From: Flavobacterium ranwuense
Lineage (GTDB): Bacteria; Bacteroidota; Bacteroidia; Flavobacteriales; Flavobacteriaceae
NCBI RefSeq assembly: GCF_004349315.1
Contig: NZ_SMLH01000004.1
Span: 1 to 64,000 of the forward strand
Direction: 5' to 3'
Length of the DNA: 64,000 nucleotides
The notes beneath the pieces were generated by a model. That model saw only the letters and a program-made list of their open reading frames with translations. It was not told the origin of the DNA and made no database searches. Numbering within the stretch: position 1 is the stretch's first letter; every line of letters begins with the position of its first letter. A program made the translations under genes and the position numbers. Of this stretch, positions 8,074 through 16,716 are shown one piece after another.

Positions 8074-8109
8074 AACTCCTCACTACTCACCACTCACTAC
8101 TCACTACTT
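8074..8109 (-). repeat. R4 tract that includes the DegT gene stop codon
   Basis: On the minus strand the gene ends AAG TAG and continues TGAGTAGTGAGTGGTGAGTA, so the stop codon itself is one unit of the tract. Confidence 0.7.
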
Positions 8110-9246
8110 CACAAAAAAACCTCTCACCACCGCTGCAATTCTCTCTCTCTCTGCATCGGTAAGATTGGAGCCTGAAGGTAGGCACAAACCATCTTCAAAT
8201 AAAGTTTCCGCTACCTTTTTTCCATAATAAGGATATTTTGAAAAAATAGGCTGTAAGTGCATGGGTTTCCATAGAGGACGAGATTCAACATTGGCAGCTT
8301 CAAAAGCCAAACGCAAAGCTTCACGATCAATCCCTTTCTCCGAATTAGGTTCCACAACAATAGCACTCAGCCAGTAATTAGCAAAATAATCATCATTTGG
8401 AGCATCAAAAACGGTTACTGTTGCAATATCCTTGAATAAATCGACATAAAAAGCATGCATTTTTCTACGCAAAGCCACATGATCGTCTAAAACCTCCATT
8501 TGACCGCGGCCAATACCCGCACAAATATTACTCATTCTATAATTATATCCTATTTCACTGTGCTGATAATGAGGAGCACTGTCCCTGGATTGGGTTGCAA
8601 AAAACACCGCTCTGTCTTTCTGCATTGCGGTTTTGGTTACGATAGCGCCACCTCCGGAAGTGGTAATAATTTTATTACCATTAAAAGATAGAACTCCAAT
8701 ATCCCCAAAAGTACCACATTTTTGACCTTTGTAGCTACTTCCTAATGCTTCGGCACTATCTTCCAGGATTGGAATGCCATATTTATCTGCTACAGTTCTA
8801 ACGGCTTCGATTTGATAAGGAACCCCGTATAAATGAACCGCAATGATTGCTTTAGGAGTTTTTCCTTTTGCAATACGGTCTATAATAGCTTCTTCTAAAG
8901 CAATCGGACACAAATTCCAAGTTTCACTTTCACTATCAATAAAAACTGGCGTGGCGCCCAAATACATAATTGGATTCGCCGAAGCCGAAAAGGTCATACT
9001 CTGACAAAGCACTTCATCTCCTGCTTGAACCCCTAATAAAATAAGTCCCAAATGAATGGCGGCGGTTCCAGAACTCAAAGCGCCAACATGAACCTGATTT
9101 CCTAAATAGCCCTCCAAATCTTTTTCTAAACCATTTACGTTTGGTCCTAAAGGAGCAACCCAATTGGAATCAAAAGCCTCTTGTACAAATTTTTGTTCAT
9201 TCCCTCCCATGTGTGGTGAGGAAAGCCATATTTTTGAATTATTCAT
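8104..9246 (-). CDS. DegT/DnrJ/EryC1/StrS sugar aminotransferase (PglE-like)
   Basis: This 380-residue PLP enzyme belongs to the sugar aminotransferases that place an amine on a keto-sugar nucleotide. Seen directly: SSGTAAIHLGL near residue 58, EDSAEALGS for the PLP ring-binding Asp, and the Schiff-base Lys in SFNGNKIITTSGGG near 185. The start, with a WLSSPHMGG-type N-terminus, is like PglE/Per homologues that act on UDP-4-keto sugars from WbpM/PglF enzymes, one of which is encoded at 1358-3325. A PglD-type hexapeptide acetyltransferase, the usual partner, is not present. It lies 3 bases past the phosphoglycosyl transferase gene, so the two are probably co-transcribed. Confidence 0.93.
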   Translation of the reverse strand: MNNSKIWLSSPHMGGNEQKFVQEAFDSNWVAPLGPNVNGLEKDLEGYLGNQVHVGALSSGTAAIHLGLILLGVQAGDEVLCQSMTFSASANPIMYLGATPVFIDSESETWNLCPIALEEAIIDRIAKGKTPKAIIAVHLYGVPYQIEAVRTVADKYGIPILEDSAEALGSSYKGQKCGTFGDIGVLSFNGNKIITTSGGGAIVTKTAMQKDRAVFFATQSRDSAPHYQHSEIGYNYRMSNICAGIGRGQMEVLDDHVALRRKMHAFYVDLFKDIATVTVFDAPNDDYFANYWLSAIVVEPNSEKGIDREALRLAFEAANVESRPLWKPMHLQPIFSKYPYYGKKVAETLFEDGLCLPSGSNLTDAERERIAAVVRGFFVK

Positions 9247-9249
9247 TAT

Positions 9250-9804
9250 TTATCTAAAAATTGTATTTATAATTATTTTTATATCTCCAAACACAGAATG
9301 ATTGTAATAATAATCTAAATTCATTTTGACTTTATCAGGAAATACTACTTCATCATTATATAATAAAGGATTTATTTGTTTAAACAAAATCTCCTCTTCA
9401 TTCGCATATTTTATACTAGCTAAACTGGTTAAACCTGGCTTCAATTCAAGAATTTTCCTGTCTTCCCCTTCTAGTAAATCATAATATCCTGATATATCTG
9501 GTCTTGGACCAACAAAGCTCATATCACCCACAAAAATATTCCACAATTGGGGAAGCTCATCCATTTTTGAACTTCGCATCCATCGACCCAAGATAGAAAT
9601 TTGATTTATATTCATATTTGAATCGCTTATAGTTCTTAACTTTATAATTCGAAATGGATTCCCAAATTGGCCTATTCTCTGTTGCCTGAAGAAACCGTTT
9701 TTTTTTGTATCAATTGAGACTGCTATCCAGCTCAAAAAAATAATACTGCCAAATAGCAGTAAACCAGTAAAAGAAATTACAATATCAAATAATCTTTTAA
9801 TCAT
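9250..9804 (-). CDS. Phosphoglycosyl transferase, small PglC type (copy 2)
   Basis: It moves a sugar-1-phosphate from a UDP-sugar to undecaprenyl phosphate, the membrane step that starts a repeat unit. Seen directly: an N-terminal hydrophobic segment after MIKRLFD, FFRQQRIG, IIKLRTI, KMDELPQLWN and the GDMSFVGPRP signature, followed by LKPGLTSLA. The length of 184 residues matches single-domain PglC rather than WbaP. I chose ATG at 9802-9804 over a TTG three codons earlier. It is a second such enzyme in the locus, next to the aminotransferase gene. Confidence 0.92.
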   Translation of the reverse strand: MIKRLFDIVISFTGLLLFGSIIFLSWIAVSIDTKKNGFFRQQRIGQFGNPFRIIKLRTISDSNMNINQISILGRWMRSSKMDELPQLWNIFVGDMSFVGPRPDISGYYDLLEGEDRKILELKPGLTSLASIKYANEEEILFKQINPLLYNDEVVFPDKVKMNLDYYYNHSVFGDIKIIINTIFR

Positions 9805-9889
9805 TAAAAACAATTAATTTGTTCAACATCAAGTAAAAAAAATTTATAAAACACTGTTATATAATAAGATTAAGTACCGCTAAAAATGA

Positions 9890-10963
9890 TTAATTAGCTT
9901 TATTGTATAACGGAAAAAAAGATTCATCATTAGAATCTAATTCCGATTGCCCAGTTGCCAACCTAACAATATTCATTTTTTCTACAAGCTCGTCATAAAT
10001 ATCTTTATTTAAAATTTTTCTACCGGTATAATATTTAACAACATCATTCGGAAAGAAAGATTTTTTATACTTAAATATTCCATCTTCAAAACCATATCCG
10101 CCACCGAGAACATAATATTTTTTATTATGATTTCTAGCCCAATTCAAAGCTTCAACTTTTAGAAAATCATTTGGTCTTTTGTCAAAATAGAGTTCATTGG
10201 TGCCTCCTAAAAAAGAAAATATCGTATCGTCTGAAACCAATAATAATTCCGCCGAAATAGGTATTTCTTCAAAATAAATTGTACAAATGGCAACATTATT
10301 TCTATTATTATTTACAAATATTTTAAATTGTTCCAACGTATAGAAAAACTGTTCTTGTGCATTGGTTCTTTCCATTGTTTTAATGTAAATACTATGAAAA
10401 TCCAAGATAGTAGCATCATCTATTTCGTTAAAGAAAATTTTACTGCTAAGGCTTTCTCTTTTAGCACGGTTAACGTTTTTTCTAACTTTATGATCAAACG
10501 AAGTCCATTGTTTATCTTCATCGATAATCTCCCCTTTCACATTTAACATTGTTGGAAAAACCTGTCCCGAATAACTAATATGGTTTCCGGAAAGATTGAA
10601 TCTTACAAATTCCGTCACCACATTATTGTCAAGGTACCATTGATCAACTGTTTCCCAAAATTCCTTTATATCTGATTGTGTAATACCCGATGAAAAGACA
10701 GGCCCCGTGTAACCATAAGGAGTGCTAAAATCAAAATAATCTGTAATTTTATTATTTACAACTATAGGCTTTAAATAACCAGGCATAATAATGACTTGAC
10801 CAGTGGACGATAAGAACGAGAAACAAATCAAATCCTGCATTCCTCCACTAAAAACAGTCAAATAATCAAGTAAATAATGAGGCTCTGATACTTCTAAAGA
10901 CGAAAGTCCGTTTTGATATTGCTTTATTCCTTCTTCAGTATTTAATTGATAAATATTAAGCAT
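9890..10963 (-). CDS. FemAB-like/BioF2-type acyl or aminoacyl transferase
   Basis: This 357-residue protein looks like the FemAB/Acetyltransf_6 group of GNAT-fold enzymes. Supporting segments are FDHKVRKNVNRAKR near residue 175, a central DFHSIYIKTMERT helix, AELLLVSDDTIFSFLGG and the late KVEALNWARNHNKKYYVLGGG followed by FKYKKSFFP, the usual order in FemAB-like proteins of polysaccharide loci. Related proteins transfer amino acids or acyl groups to amino sugars or peptidoglycan; its substrate is unknown. It overlaps the upstream DegT-like gene by 8 bases, which suggests translational coupling. Confidence 0.8.
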   Translation of the reverse strand: MLNIYQLNTEEGIKQYQNGLSSLEVSEPHYLLDYLTVFSGGMQDLICFSFLSSTGQVIIMPGYLKPIVVNNKITDYFDFSTPYGYTGPVFSSGITQSDIKEFWETVDQWYLDNNVVTEFVRFNLSGNHISYSGQVFPTMLNVKGEIIDEDKQWTSFDHKVRKNVNRAKRESLSSKIFFNEIDDATILDFHSIYIKTMERTNAQEQFFYTLEQFKIFVNNNRNNVAICTIYFEEIPISAELLLVSDDTIFSFLGGTNELYFDKRPNDFLKVEALNWARNHNKKYYVLGGGYGFEDGIFKYKKSFFPNDVVKYYTGRKILNKDIYDELVEKMNIVRLATGQSELDSNDESFFPLYNKAN

Positions 10964-11861
10964 TCAATATCTTTTTTAATTCCAATACCATTTCGTCAAT
11001 ATCTGATTCCGTAACATCTTGATGGATCGGGAAATTTATAATTTTATGTGACAAAACTGCTGCTGCTTCAGATTGAAATCCATCAAGTTGTTCAATCATG
11101 GTATGATACAAACTTACCATCCCGAATCCTGTATTATTCATTTCATGATAAAGCGAAGTTCTATCATAATCTTCAACAATCACAGGTAATGTCTGAGGAC
11201 AAATTCCATCCTCTAAATCCTTATACAATGCATCTATTCCATCAATATCTCTTAAAAGATTTAGAAGATATTTATAGTTCGACCTTCTTATCGTATAGAT
11301 TGAAAGCAAATCATAATTCAATTCGAAGAAAGGATTATTGTTTTTATTTCCTGCAAAAGAATTATTTACCATGATTCCTCCAGTTGAAATAGGTAAAAGT
11401 TTATGTAATGAGTAGAAAGAATAGTTTCCTTTACGTCCACATGTACCACCTATTAAATCTGACAACCAAGCATGGGCGCAATCTTCTACAAAAAAAACAT
11501 TATTCTCCAACAACCAATTAGTTATTTCTTTATAATTTGAATCAACAAATCCAAAATAATGGACTAATAAAATTAATTGATTGGGATTTTGCAAAACCTT
11601 TTCCTTTAAATCGGCAACTTCTACTTCCAAATGTAATCCCAAACAATAGAAATCGTATTCTAATCCTGATTTCAATACAGAATCAAAAATACCACTCCCC
11701 TCATTAGCTGACCAACCTATGTACGACGGCAATAAAATCTTCCCATTAGGATTATTTTCCTTATATTTTTCTATTATTTCGCTCCAAGCGTTCCTTGCTG
11801 AATCGGTATAACTCCATGATCTCTTGAAATGATCTATATTTACGGCCTGTTTACTAATCAT
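10956..11861 (-). CDS. Short DegT-like PLP-dependent protein
   Basis: The 301-residue protein keeps the DegT/AHBA-synthase fold markers: GKILLPSYIGW near 40, VEDCAHAW for the PLP-binding Asp near 130, and SFYSLHKLLPISTGG with the likely Schiff-base Lys near 153. It is 70-100 residues shorter than typical sugar aminotransferases, mainly in the C-terminal part that closes over the substrate. It may be a reduced aminotransferase or have another PLP chemistry. It overlaps the GNAT gene by 4 bases and the FemAB-like gene by 8. Confidence 0.75.
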   Translation of the reverse strand: MISKQAVNIDHFKRSWSYTDSARNAWSEIIEKYKENNPNGKILLPSYIGWSANEGSGIFDSVLKSGLEYDFYCLGLHLEVEVADLKEKVLQNPNQLILLVHYFGFVDSNYKEITNWLLENNVFFVEDCAHAWLSDLIGGTCGRKGNYSFYSLHKLLPISTGGIMVNNSFAGNKNNNPFFELNYDLLSIYTIRRSNYKYLLNLLRDIDGIDALYKDLEDGICPQTLPVIVEDYDRTSLYHEMNNTGFGMVSLYHTMIEQLDGFQSEAAAVLSHKIINFPIHQDVTESDIDEMVLELKKILNA

Positions 11862-12619
11862 AATTTAATATTTAATTCCATTCGGATTATTTTATCAATA
11901 AATTCACATTCGCTAAAATTACATTCTGACCCTAAATAGTATAATTTGCGGAAGGATATTTTTTTAGTAAAATCATCCAATTGTATTCTTAGAGATTGTG
12001 TGTAATTCCCCCTAATAAACAAGTCGCCATCGATAGTTCCTAATCGAATATCTTCACTAGCATTGCTTATATCCAAAAAATAAAACCCAAAAACGTCATT
12101 AACCACTTTATACTGAGCGAAATTTTGAACAAAAAACTCAAAAGGTTTTTGATTTTCAGAATCTATTCCTACTTTATAAAAATAATTGAAACTCGTTTTT
12201 TTAAAACCAAATCCCGTGTACCAATTTAGAGCAACGAAATTAGTTTCATACACATCCAAATGAATGGAACAAAATCCTTCCTTTATAAAGAAATCCCTCG
12301 TATGTTTAAACAAAATCCCCCCAATGCCTTTATTTTTATACTTATTATTTACCGCTATGATATTTAAAAAAGCAACACCTGAACTTTTTAAAATCTTATA
12401 TTCTGCATAACCTGCAATTTCTTCACCCACGCAATAAACAAAATAGCGGTATGGTGAAAACACATTATTTATCTCACTAGAGATAAAGTTCCTAATACCC
12501 TTGCATCTATAAATTGATGGAATCAAATAATTACTATCGAAAGCCTCCCTAACTACTTCAACCACGGCATCAATGTCCTCCTCTTGAATTGGCCTAATGT
12601 TGTGAACTTCTTTCATCAT
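11858..12619 (-). CDS. GNAT-family N-acetyltransferase
   Basis: The N-terminal 150 residues are a GNAT domain: IRPIQEEDIDAVVEVV, then AFLNIIAVNNKYKNKGIGGIL with the acetyl-CoA-binding R/K-x-x-G-x-G-type loop, and LDVYETNFVALNWYTGFGF. About 100 further residues have no motif I recognise. In this context it may acylate an amino sugar, possibly in place of the missing PglD-type enzyme; this is inference. It overlaps the upstream phosphoglycosyl transferase gene by 26 bases. Two ATG codons begin the frame and either may be used. Confidence 0.8.
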   Translation of the reverse strand: MMKEVHNIRPIQEEDIDAVVEVVREAFDSNYLIPSIYRCKGIRNFISSEINNVFSPYRYFVYCVGEEIAGYAEYKILKSSGVAFLNIIAVNNKYKNKGIGGILFKHTRDFFIKEGFCSIHLDVYETNFVALNWYTGFGFKKTSFNYFYKVGIDSENQKPFEFFVQNFAQYKVVNDVFGFYFLDISNASEDIRLGTIDGDLFIRGNYTQSLRIQLDDFTKKISFRKLYYLGSECNFSECEFIDKIIRMELNIKL

Positions 12620-13211
12620 CTAAATTTTGCATTATGGATTCGGGATCTACAACGATATTTTCTGAAGCTATCACTTTTAGTACGGTTTTATATATAATTT
12701 CCAAGTCGAGTTTAAAACTCAAATTTTCAACATAATCTACATCATATGCAAGCCTTTCATCCCATTTTACTGTATTTCTTCCATTTATCTGAGCCAAGCC
12801 TGTAATCCCAGGCCTTACCGTATGACGTCGTCTTTCATTTTCTGAATAATACGGCAAATATTTCATTAATAATGGGCGTGGCCCAATTAAACTCATATCC
12901 CCTTTTAAAACATTGATGAGCTGTGGGATTTCATCCAGAGAAGTCTTTCTTACAAAACTACCTATTGTAGTTAAGCGCTTAGCATCGGGTAATAATTCTC
13001 CTTTTTCATCCTTTTTATCGTTCATGGTTTTGAACTTGATAATTTTAAAAATAGCTTCATTTTTTCCGGGACGCAGTTGAACGAAAAAGGGCTTGCCTTG
13101 ATTAGCCAAAAACAAACCTAGCATAACTATTATAAAAAGAGGGCTCAGCAAAATCAAACTAACGAAGGCTACTACAAAATCAATAACCCGTTTAAAGTAA
13201 TTTTTATACAT
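12594..13211 (-). CDS. Phosphoglycosyl transferase, small PglC type (copy 1)
   Basis: The 205-residue protein has the N-terminal membrane segment after NYFKRVIDF, FFVQLRPGKN, IIKFKTMND, KTSLDEIPQLINVLKGDMSL, IGPRPLL and VRPGITGLAQINGRN, the full single-domain PglC signature. It should prime undecaprenyl phosphate with the first sugar. It follows three glycosyltransferase genes and opens an overlapping cassette that ends in a second enzyme of the same family at 9250-9804. Confidence 0.94.
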   Translation of the reverse strand: MYKNYFKRVIDFVVAFVSLILLSPLFIIVMLGLFLANQGKPFFVQLRPGKNEAIFKIIKFKTMNDKKDEKGELLPDAKRLTTIGSFVRKTSLDEIPQLINVLKGDMSLIGPRPLLMKYLPYYSENERRRHTVRPGITGLAQINGRNTVKWDERLAYDVDYVENLSFKLDLEIIYKTVLKVIASENIVVDPESIMQNLDDERSSQH

Positions 13212-13241
13212 TATTTTTTAAATCTTTAATATCCATTAGAA

Positions 13242-14378
13242 TTATTCTGAAATACCAACATATACCTTTAAGCTTTTTTGCCAAAGTTCCTGTTGTTCAA
13301 ACTTATTCCTCACAATTTCTCTAGATAATTTTGCCATTTCATTTATTTTTTCCGGATTTTTAATACAATATTCCATCTTATCAATAAGCTCTTGTTTATT
13401 TTTACTATTAACTAATAAACCATTTTTATAATCTTCAATAATATCTGTACAGCCCTTAATATCAGAAGAAATGGAAGGTACATTCATAGCTCCAGCCTCC
13501 ATTAACACCAAGCCCAAACCTTCTCTGTAAGAAGGGAAAGAAAAAACATCCATTGCAGCAAAAAAGGGTCTGACGTCCTTTTGAAAACCTGAATTAATTA
13601 TATTCTTGTTGTTTTCTATTTCTTTGAGAGTTTCACTTTGCAAAGGATCTAATTCATTTTCAAATCGACCGACCAAAAGCAATTTAATATTTTTGTGAAT
13701 TTGACTTAATTCTTTAAACGCTCCAACTAATTCATTAACTCCCTTATCACCAACGAATCTACCAATAAACCCGAAAACAAAATCATTTTTATCGATCCCA
13801 TACGCATTTCTTATAGCAGTACCATCTATTTTTGCTGGGTCAAAATATGACAAATCAATACCATTAACACTTCCGTTCCATATTAACAAGATATCTTTTT
13901 TACATAAATTATCTTCTTTCAGCCCATCCTTGACTCCTTGGCTTACAGCTATGACATGGGTTGCAAAATAACAAGAAACTTTTTCCAAAAACATAAGCAA
14001 TCGTTTCTTTTTACCAACTTCTCCATAATAACGTAATCCATGAACAAAATAAATCCTGTTAGGTACTCTGGTAACCCAAGCCGCAATCATAGACAACAAA
14101 CTAGCTTTTGGGGTATTTCCATGAACAATAAAGGGCTTTATCTTAAAGAAAAGAACAATCAACTTGATCAAACTCCAAAAATCATTAAAAATGGATATTT
14201 CACGTTTCATAGCCACTTCATGTCCCTTTACAGAATGCAGAGAACACATTTCATTCATATAATTCCCCGGCGACGACAATAATTCCACATCAAAATGTTC
14301 CTTCAATACGTCGATTTGCCCTTTAAAAAAAGGCAAGGAATCCGAAACTGTTGTTACAATTATAAATTTTTTCTTCAC
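13242..14378 (-). CDS. Glycosyltransferase family 4 protein
   Basis: A 378-residue GT-B enzyme. The C-terminal half has GFIGRFVGDKGV near 215, KLLLVGRFE, VRPFFAAMDVFSFPSYREGL and GLVLMEAGAMNVPSIS, the donor-binding E-x7-E region of GT4. N-terminal features such as KPFIVHGNTPKAS and RIYFVHGLRYYG resemble PglA-like transferases that add a HexNAc to a lipid-linked sugar. The only plausible start is GTG at 14376-14378; the next Met is about 40 residues in. No membrane segment is obvious, so it likely works at the inner membrane face. Confidence 0.92.
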   Translation of the reverse strand: MKKKFIIVTTVSDSLPFFKGQIDVLKEHFDVELLSSPGNYMNEMCSLHSVKGHEVAMKREISIFNDFWSLIKLIVLFFKIKPFIVHGNTPKASLLSMIAAWVTRVPNRIYFVHGLRYYGEVGKKKRLLMFLEKVSCYFATHVIAVSQGVKDGLKEDNLCKKDILLIWNGSVNGIDLSYFDPAKIDGTAIRNAYGIDKNDFVFGFIGRFVGDKGVNELVGAFKELSQIHKNIKLLLVGRFENELDPLQSETLKEIENNKNIINSGFQKDVRPFFAAMDVFSFPSYREGLGLVLMEAGAMNVPSISSDIKGCTDIIEDYKNGLLVNSKNKQELIDKMEYCIKNPEKINEMAKLSREIVRNKFEQQELWQKSLKVYVGISE

Positions 14379-14382
14379 TATA

Positions 14383-15549
14383 TTAATTATGATAATTTTT
14401 CAAAAACCTATAAAAATTGGCACGCTTTGAATCGAGCCCTTCAAATGAATACTCTTTTGAATTTTCCAGATTTATCTTAGATTGAATATTTGCAACCTCC
14501 CTATTTTTCAATAAAAATTGAACCTTATCACAAATCTGCTCTGGACTTTCAGGATCTACCAAAAATTCCTTTTGCAACAATTCTGGTATGCCTCCTACCT
14601 TAGTGCCAATACAGGGAAGTCCCCTTGACATGGCCTCTACCATAGCTCTAGGTAAACCTTCGGTTCTAGAAACGAGTAAAAACACGTCTGAATTATCCAA
14701 ATATTTTGTGACCTCGGTTGATGATACAGAACCGGCAAACTTAACCTTATCTTCAATTTCTAAAATTTGTACAAGACGTTCCATGTCCTGTTGATATTTA
14801 CCCTTTCCCAGCCATGTTAATTTAACATCAATCCCCTTTGAAACCAACATCTTTATTGCTTTTATAAGTATGTCTGGAGATTTATACATTTGATCTAAAG
14901 ATCCAATCGAAATCAAGTTAATTTCTTTAAAGGATTGCAACTTTTTAGGCTCAAGAACAAGATTGGAGGAATCTAAAAAAACATCTGATGCATAGGTGGT
15001 AAATGCTTTCTCAGACGCAGGATATCTCTTTTGTAAAGCATACTTTGTTACATAAATTACCGCAACAGCTTCCTTTACTACTTTTTCTTGAATATACGTA
15101 AACAAATATCTCAACACAATTCGTAAAGGATGTCTAATAACTCCCGGAGCAAAAACTTCATACGGATCACCAATCACCTCAACTCCATAGGGCAAATTCT
15201 GCTTTTTACAAATTCTGCTTGCTGTATACCCCAAAGCCCCGCCTCCTCTGATAATGATAGTAGAATCTTTTTTAATATAGCTGTTTAAATATTTTTTTAT
15301 GCTGAAAAAATTCTTACCGTAGGATATAATATCTTCAAATGCGGGTAATGGCAAAAAATGAACATTATCTACATAAAAAGATTCATCAAAAGCCGAAGTA
15401 GAATTAAAAACCCTTGCTATAACATAAACCTTGTCAAATTCTTTCAGATACCTATTCCATAATAAATTATTGTAAGACATGTCATCTGCATAATAATTCC
15501 CTTCATGTGTTTTATAAAATCGAGCTTCAGTTACAAAAATAAGATCCAT
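14383..15549 (-). CDS. Glycosyltransferase family 4 protein
   Basis: A 388-residue GT-B enzyme with ISIGSLDQMYKSPDILI near 210, LTWLGKGKYQQDMERL and VFLLVSRTEGLPRAMVEAMS followed by GLPCIGTKVGGIPELL. This layout is typical of GT4 retaining transferases. The sugar and linkage cannot be told from sequence. The ATG overlaps the stop of the preceding gene by one base (TAATG), so the two are probably translationally coupled. Confidence 0.92.
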   Translation of the reverse strand: MDLIFVTEARFYKTHEGNYYADDMSYNNLLWNRYLKEFDKVYVIARVFNSTSAFDESFYVDNVHFLPLPAFEDIISYGKNFFSIKKYLNSYIKKDSTIIIRGGGALGYTASRICKKQNLPYGVEVIGDPYEVFAPGVIRHPLRIVLRYLFTYIQEKVVKEAVAVIYVTKYALQKRYPASEKAFTTYASDVFLDSSNLVLEPKKLQSFKEINLISIGSLDQMYKSPDILIKAIKMLVSKGIDVKLTWLGKGKYQQDMERLVQILEIEDKVKFAGSVSSTEVTKYLDNSDVFLLVSRTEGLPRAMVEAMSRGLPCIGTKVGGIPELLQKEFLVDPESPEQICDKVQFLLKNREVANIQSKINLENSKEYSFEGLDSKRANFYRFLKNYHN

Positions 15550-16634
15550 TATAATTTCATATAAAATTTAGCAAAGAGGTAATTGGGTTCATAATGTTGT
15601 TTTGCCCATTTACTCAAATTCATTTTTTTTCGAGCTTCTTCATTTTCAAACAATAATTGAATCATCTTCATTGCGCCTGAAGCATCATTAGGATTCACTA
15701 AAAATTGATAAAATTCTTCCGGAACACTTTCTTTTATAGGCCCTATATTTGATGCAACAAAAGGCAATCCTACAATCATTGCTTCTAATAGCGCATTCGG
15801 TTGACCTTCTGTGAGAGAAGGAAAATAAAAAACATCAGATGAATTAAGAATTAGAATCACATCGCTTCTATACCCTAAGAGTTTAATCTTTGCAGATAAA
15901 TTTTCACTTTCAACCCTTTCCTTTAAATTGACGTCAACATCTTTTCCGCATAAAATAAAATATATTTCTTTATTTTGTTTACATAATCTAACTGCTGTTT
16001 CAATTATCGTGCTATGATTTTTTGCTTCAGTAAATCTTCCAACGTGACTAATAACAAATGCTTCATTTGGTATATTCAATTCTGCTCGTAGATTTTTATC
16101 CGAATTTAGAAAGCTTGATGCGTCGATTCCATTGTATATCACTTCAAACCTATTGTCATTTTGTTTTTTGAAGAAAAATTTTAATGCTGCTTTTGAATTA
16201 GATAAAATTGAAGTGGAGACTTTTTCAACTATAATATTTAAAAAATTGTTATATCTAGTTTTAAGAAAACCTCCCTTAAAATGGTTAGTTGCCCCCCGAT
16301 AAAAAACAATTCTCGTTTTAATTTTAGCTAATTTGGCCATGAGCAAAGGAAAGGCCGCAAAATTCCCTGTAAAATCTACAACTGTATCATAATTTCCATT
16401 CTTTAGAAAAAGATAAGAATTACGACATCCTAAAGGATCAAAATACCCCATTTTTAATGGAACCAGCCTAATGTGTTGAATTTTTCTATATTGCTCTTCT
16501 AAATCACCAAATACAGTACTTTTACAAACAACAATTGGTATTATTCCCCCATCATAATGGTTCAAAAAGCGAAGCAGATAATTTTCAATACCACCAGCAT
16601 TTAAATCATTGACAAAAAAAACCACTTTTTTCAT
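15549..16634 (-). CDS. Glycosyltransferase family 4 protein (EpsF-like)
   Basis: A 361-residue GT-B enzyme with NDLNAGGIENYLLRFL at the N-terminus, a pattern common in EpsF/WcoF-like capsule transferases. ISHVGRFTEAKNHSTII, YFILCGKD, LGYRSDV and FYFPSLTEGQPNALLEAM follow in the C-terminal half. It is the first of three adjacent glycosyltransferases after the polymerase. Specificity is unknown. Confidence 0.92.
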   Translation of the reverse strand: MKKVVFFVNDLNAGGIENYLLRFLNHYDGGIIPIVVCKSTVFGDLEEQYRKIQHIRLVPLKMGYFDPLGCRNSYLFLKNGNYDTVVDFTGNFAAFPLLMAKLAKIKTRIVFYRGATNHFKGGFLKTRYNNFLNIIVEKVSTSILSNSKAALKFFFKKQNDNRFEVIYNGIDASSFLNSDKNLRAELNIPNEAFVISHVGRFTEAKNHSTIIETAVRLCKQNKEIYFILCGKDVDVNLKERVESENLSAKIKLLGYRSDVILILNSSDVFYFPSLTEGQPNALLEAMIVGLPFVASNIGPIKESVPEEFYQFLVNPNDASGAMKMIQLLFENEEARKKMNLSKWAKQHYEPNYLFAKFYMKL

Positions 16635-16716
16635 TTGAAAATTCTATTTATTAAAAATCATTTTTTTCTTATTTCAGTCTAATACATTTATGAAGAAAGT
16701 CTTTGTAAATAAACCA

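Larger units (their letters stand above)
7466..8103. other. 638-base spacer upstream of rfbC
   Basis: No intact gene is seen. The gap has a candidate rfbC promoter box near 7513 and a GC-richer island at 7671-7770 with an open frame of 31 codons and a short hairpin. Near the DegT gene it has a strong minus-strand terminator (8006-8043) and a low-complexity tract (8074-8109). The run of plus-strand codons at 7965-8162 is not credible as a gene. Confidence 0.6.

Noticed and set aside
7965..8162. A 65-codon plus-strand frame beside the DegT gene
   Set aside because: It is made of a terminator hairpin and a CACTACTCACT tract and overlaps the DegT stop region; the product is Ser/Leu/Thr-rich without motifs.
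8104..9804. A complete bacillosamine pathway
   Set aside because: WbpM/PglF-like, PglE-like and PglC-like enzymes are present, but no PglD-type hexapeptide acetyltransferase was found, so only part of the route is supported.
11048..11374. A 108-codon plus-strand frame opposite the short DegT-like gene
   Set aside because: The sense frame has clear PLP-enzyme motifs; the antisense product has none.
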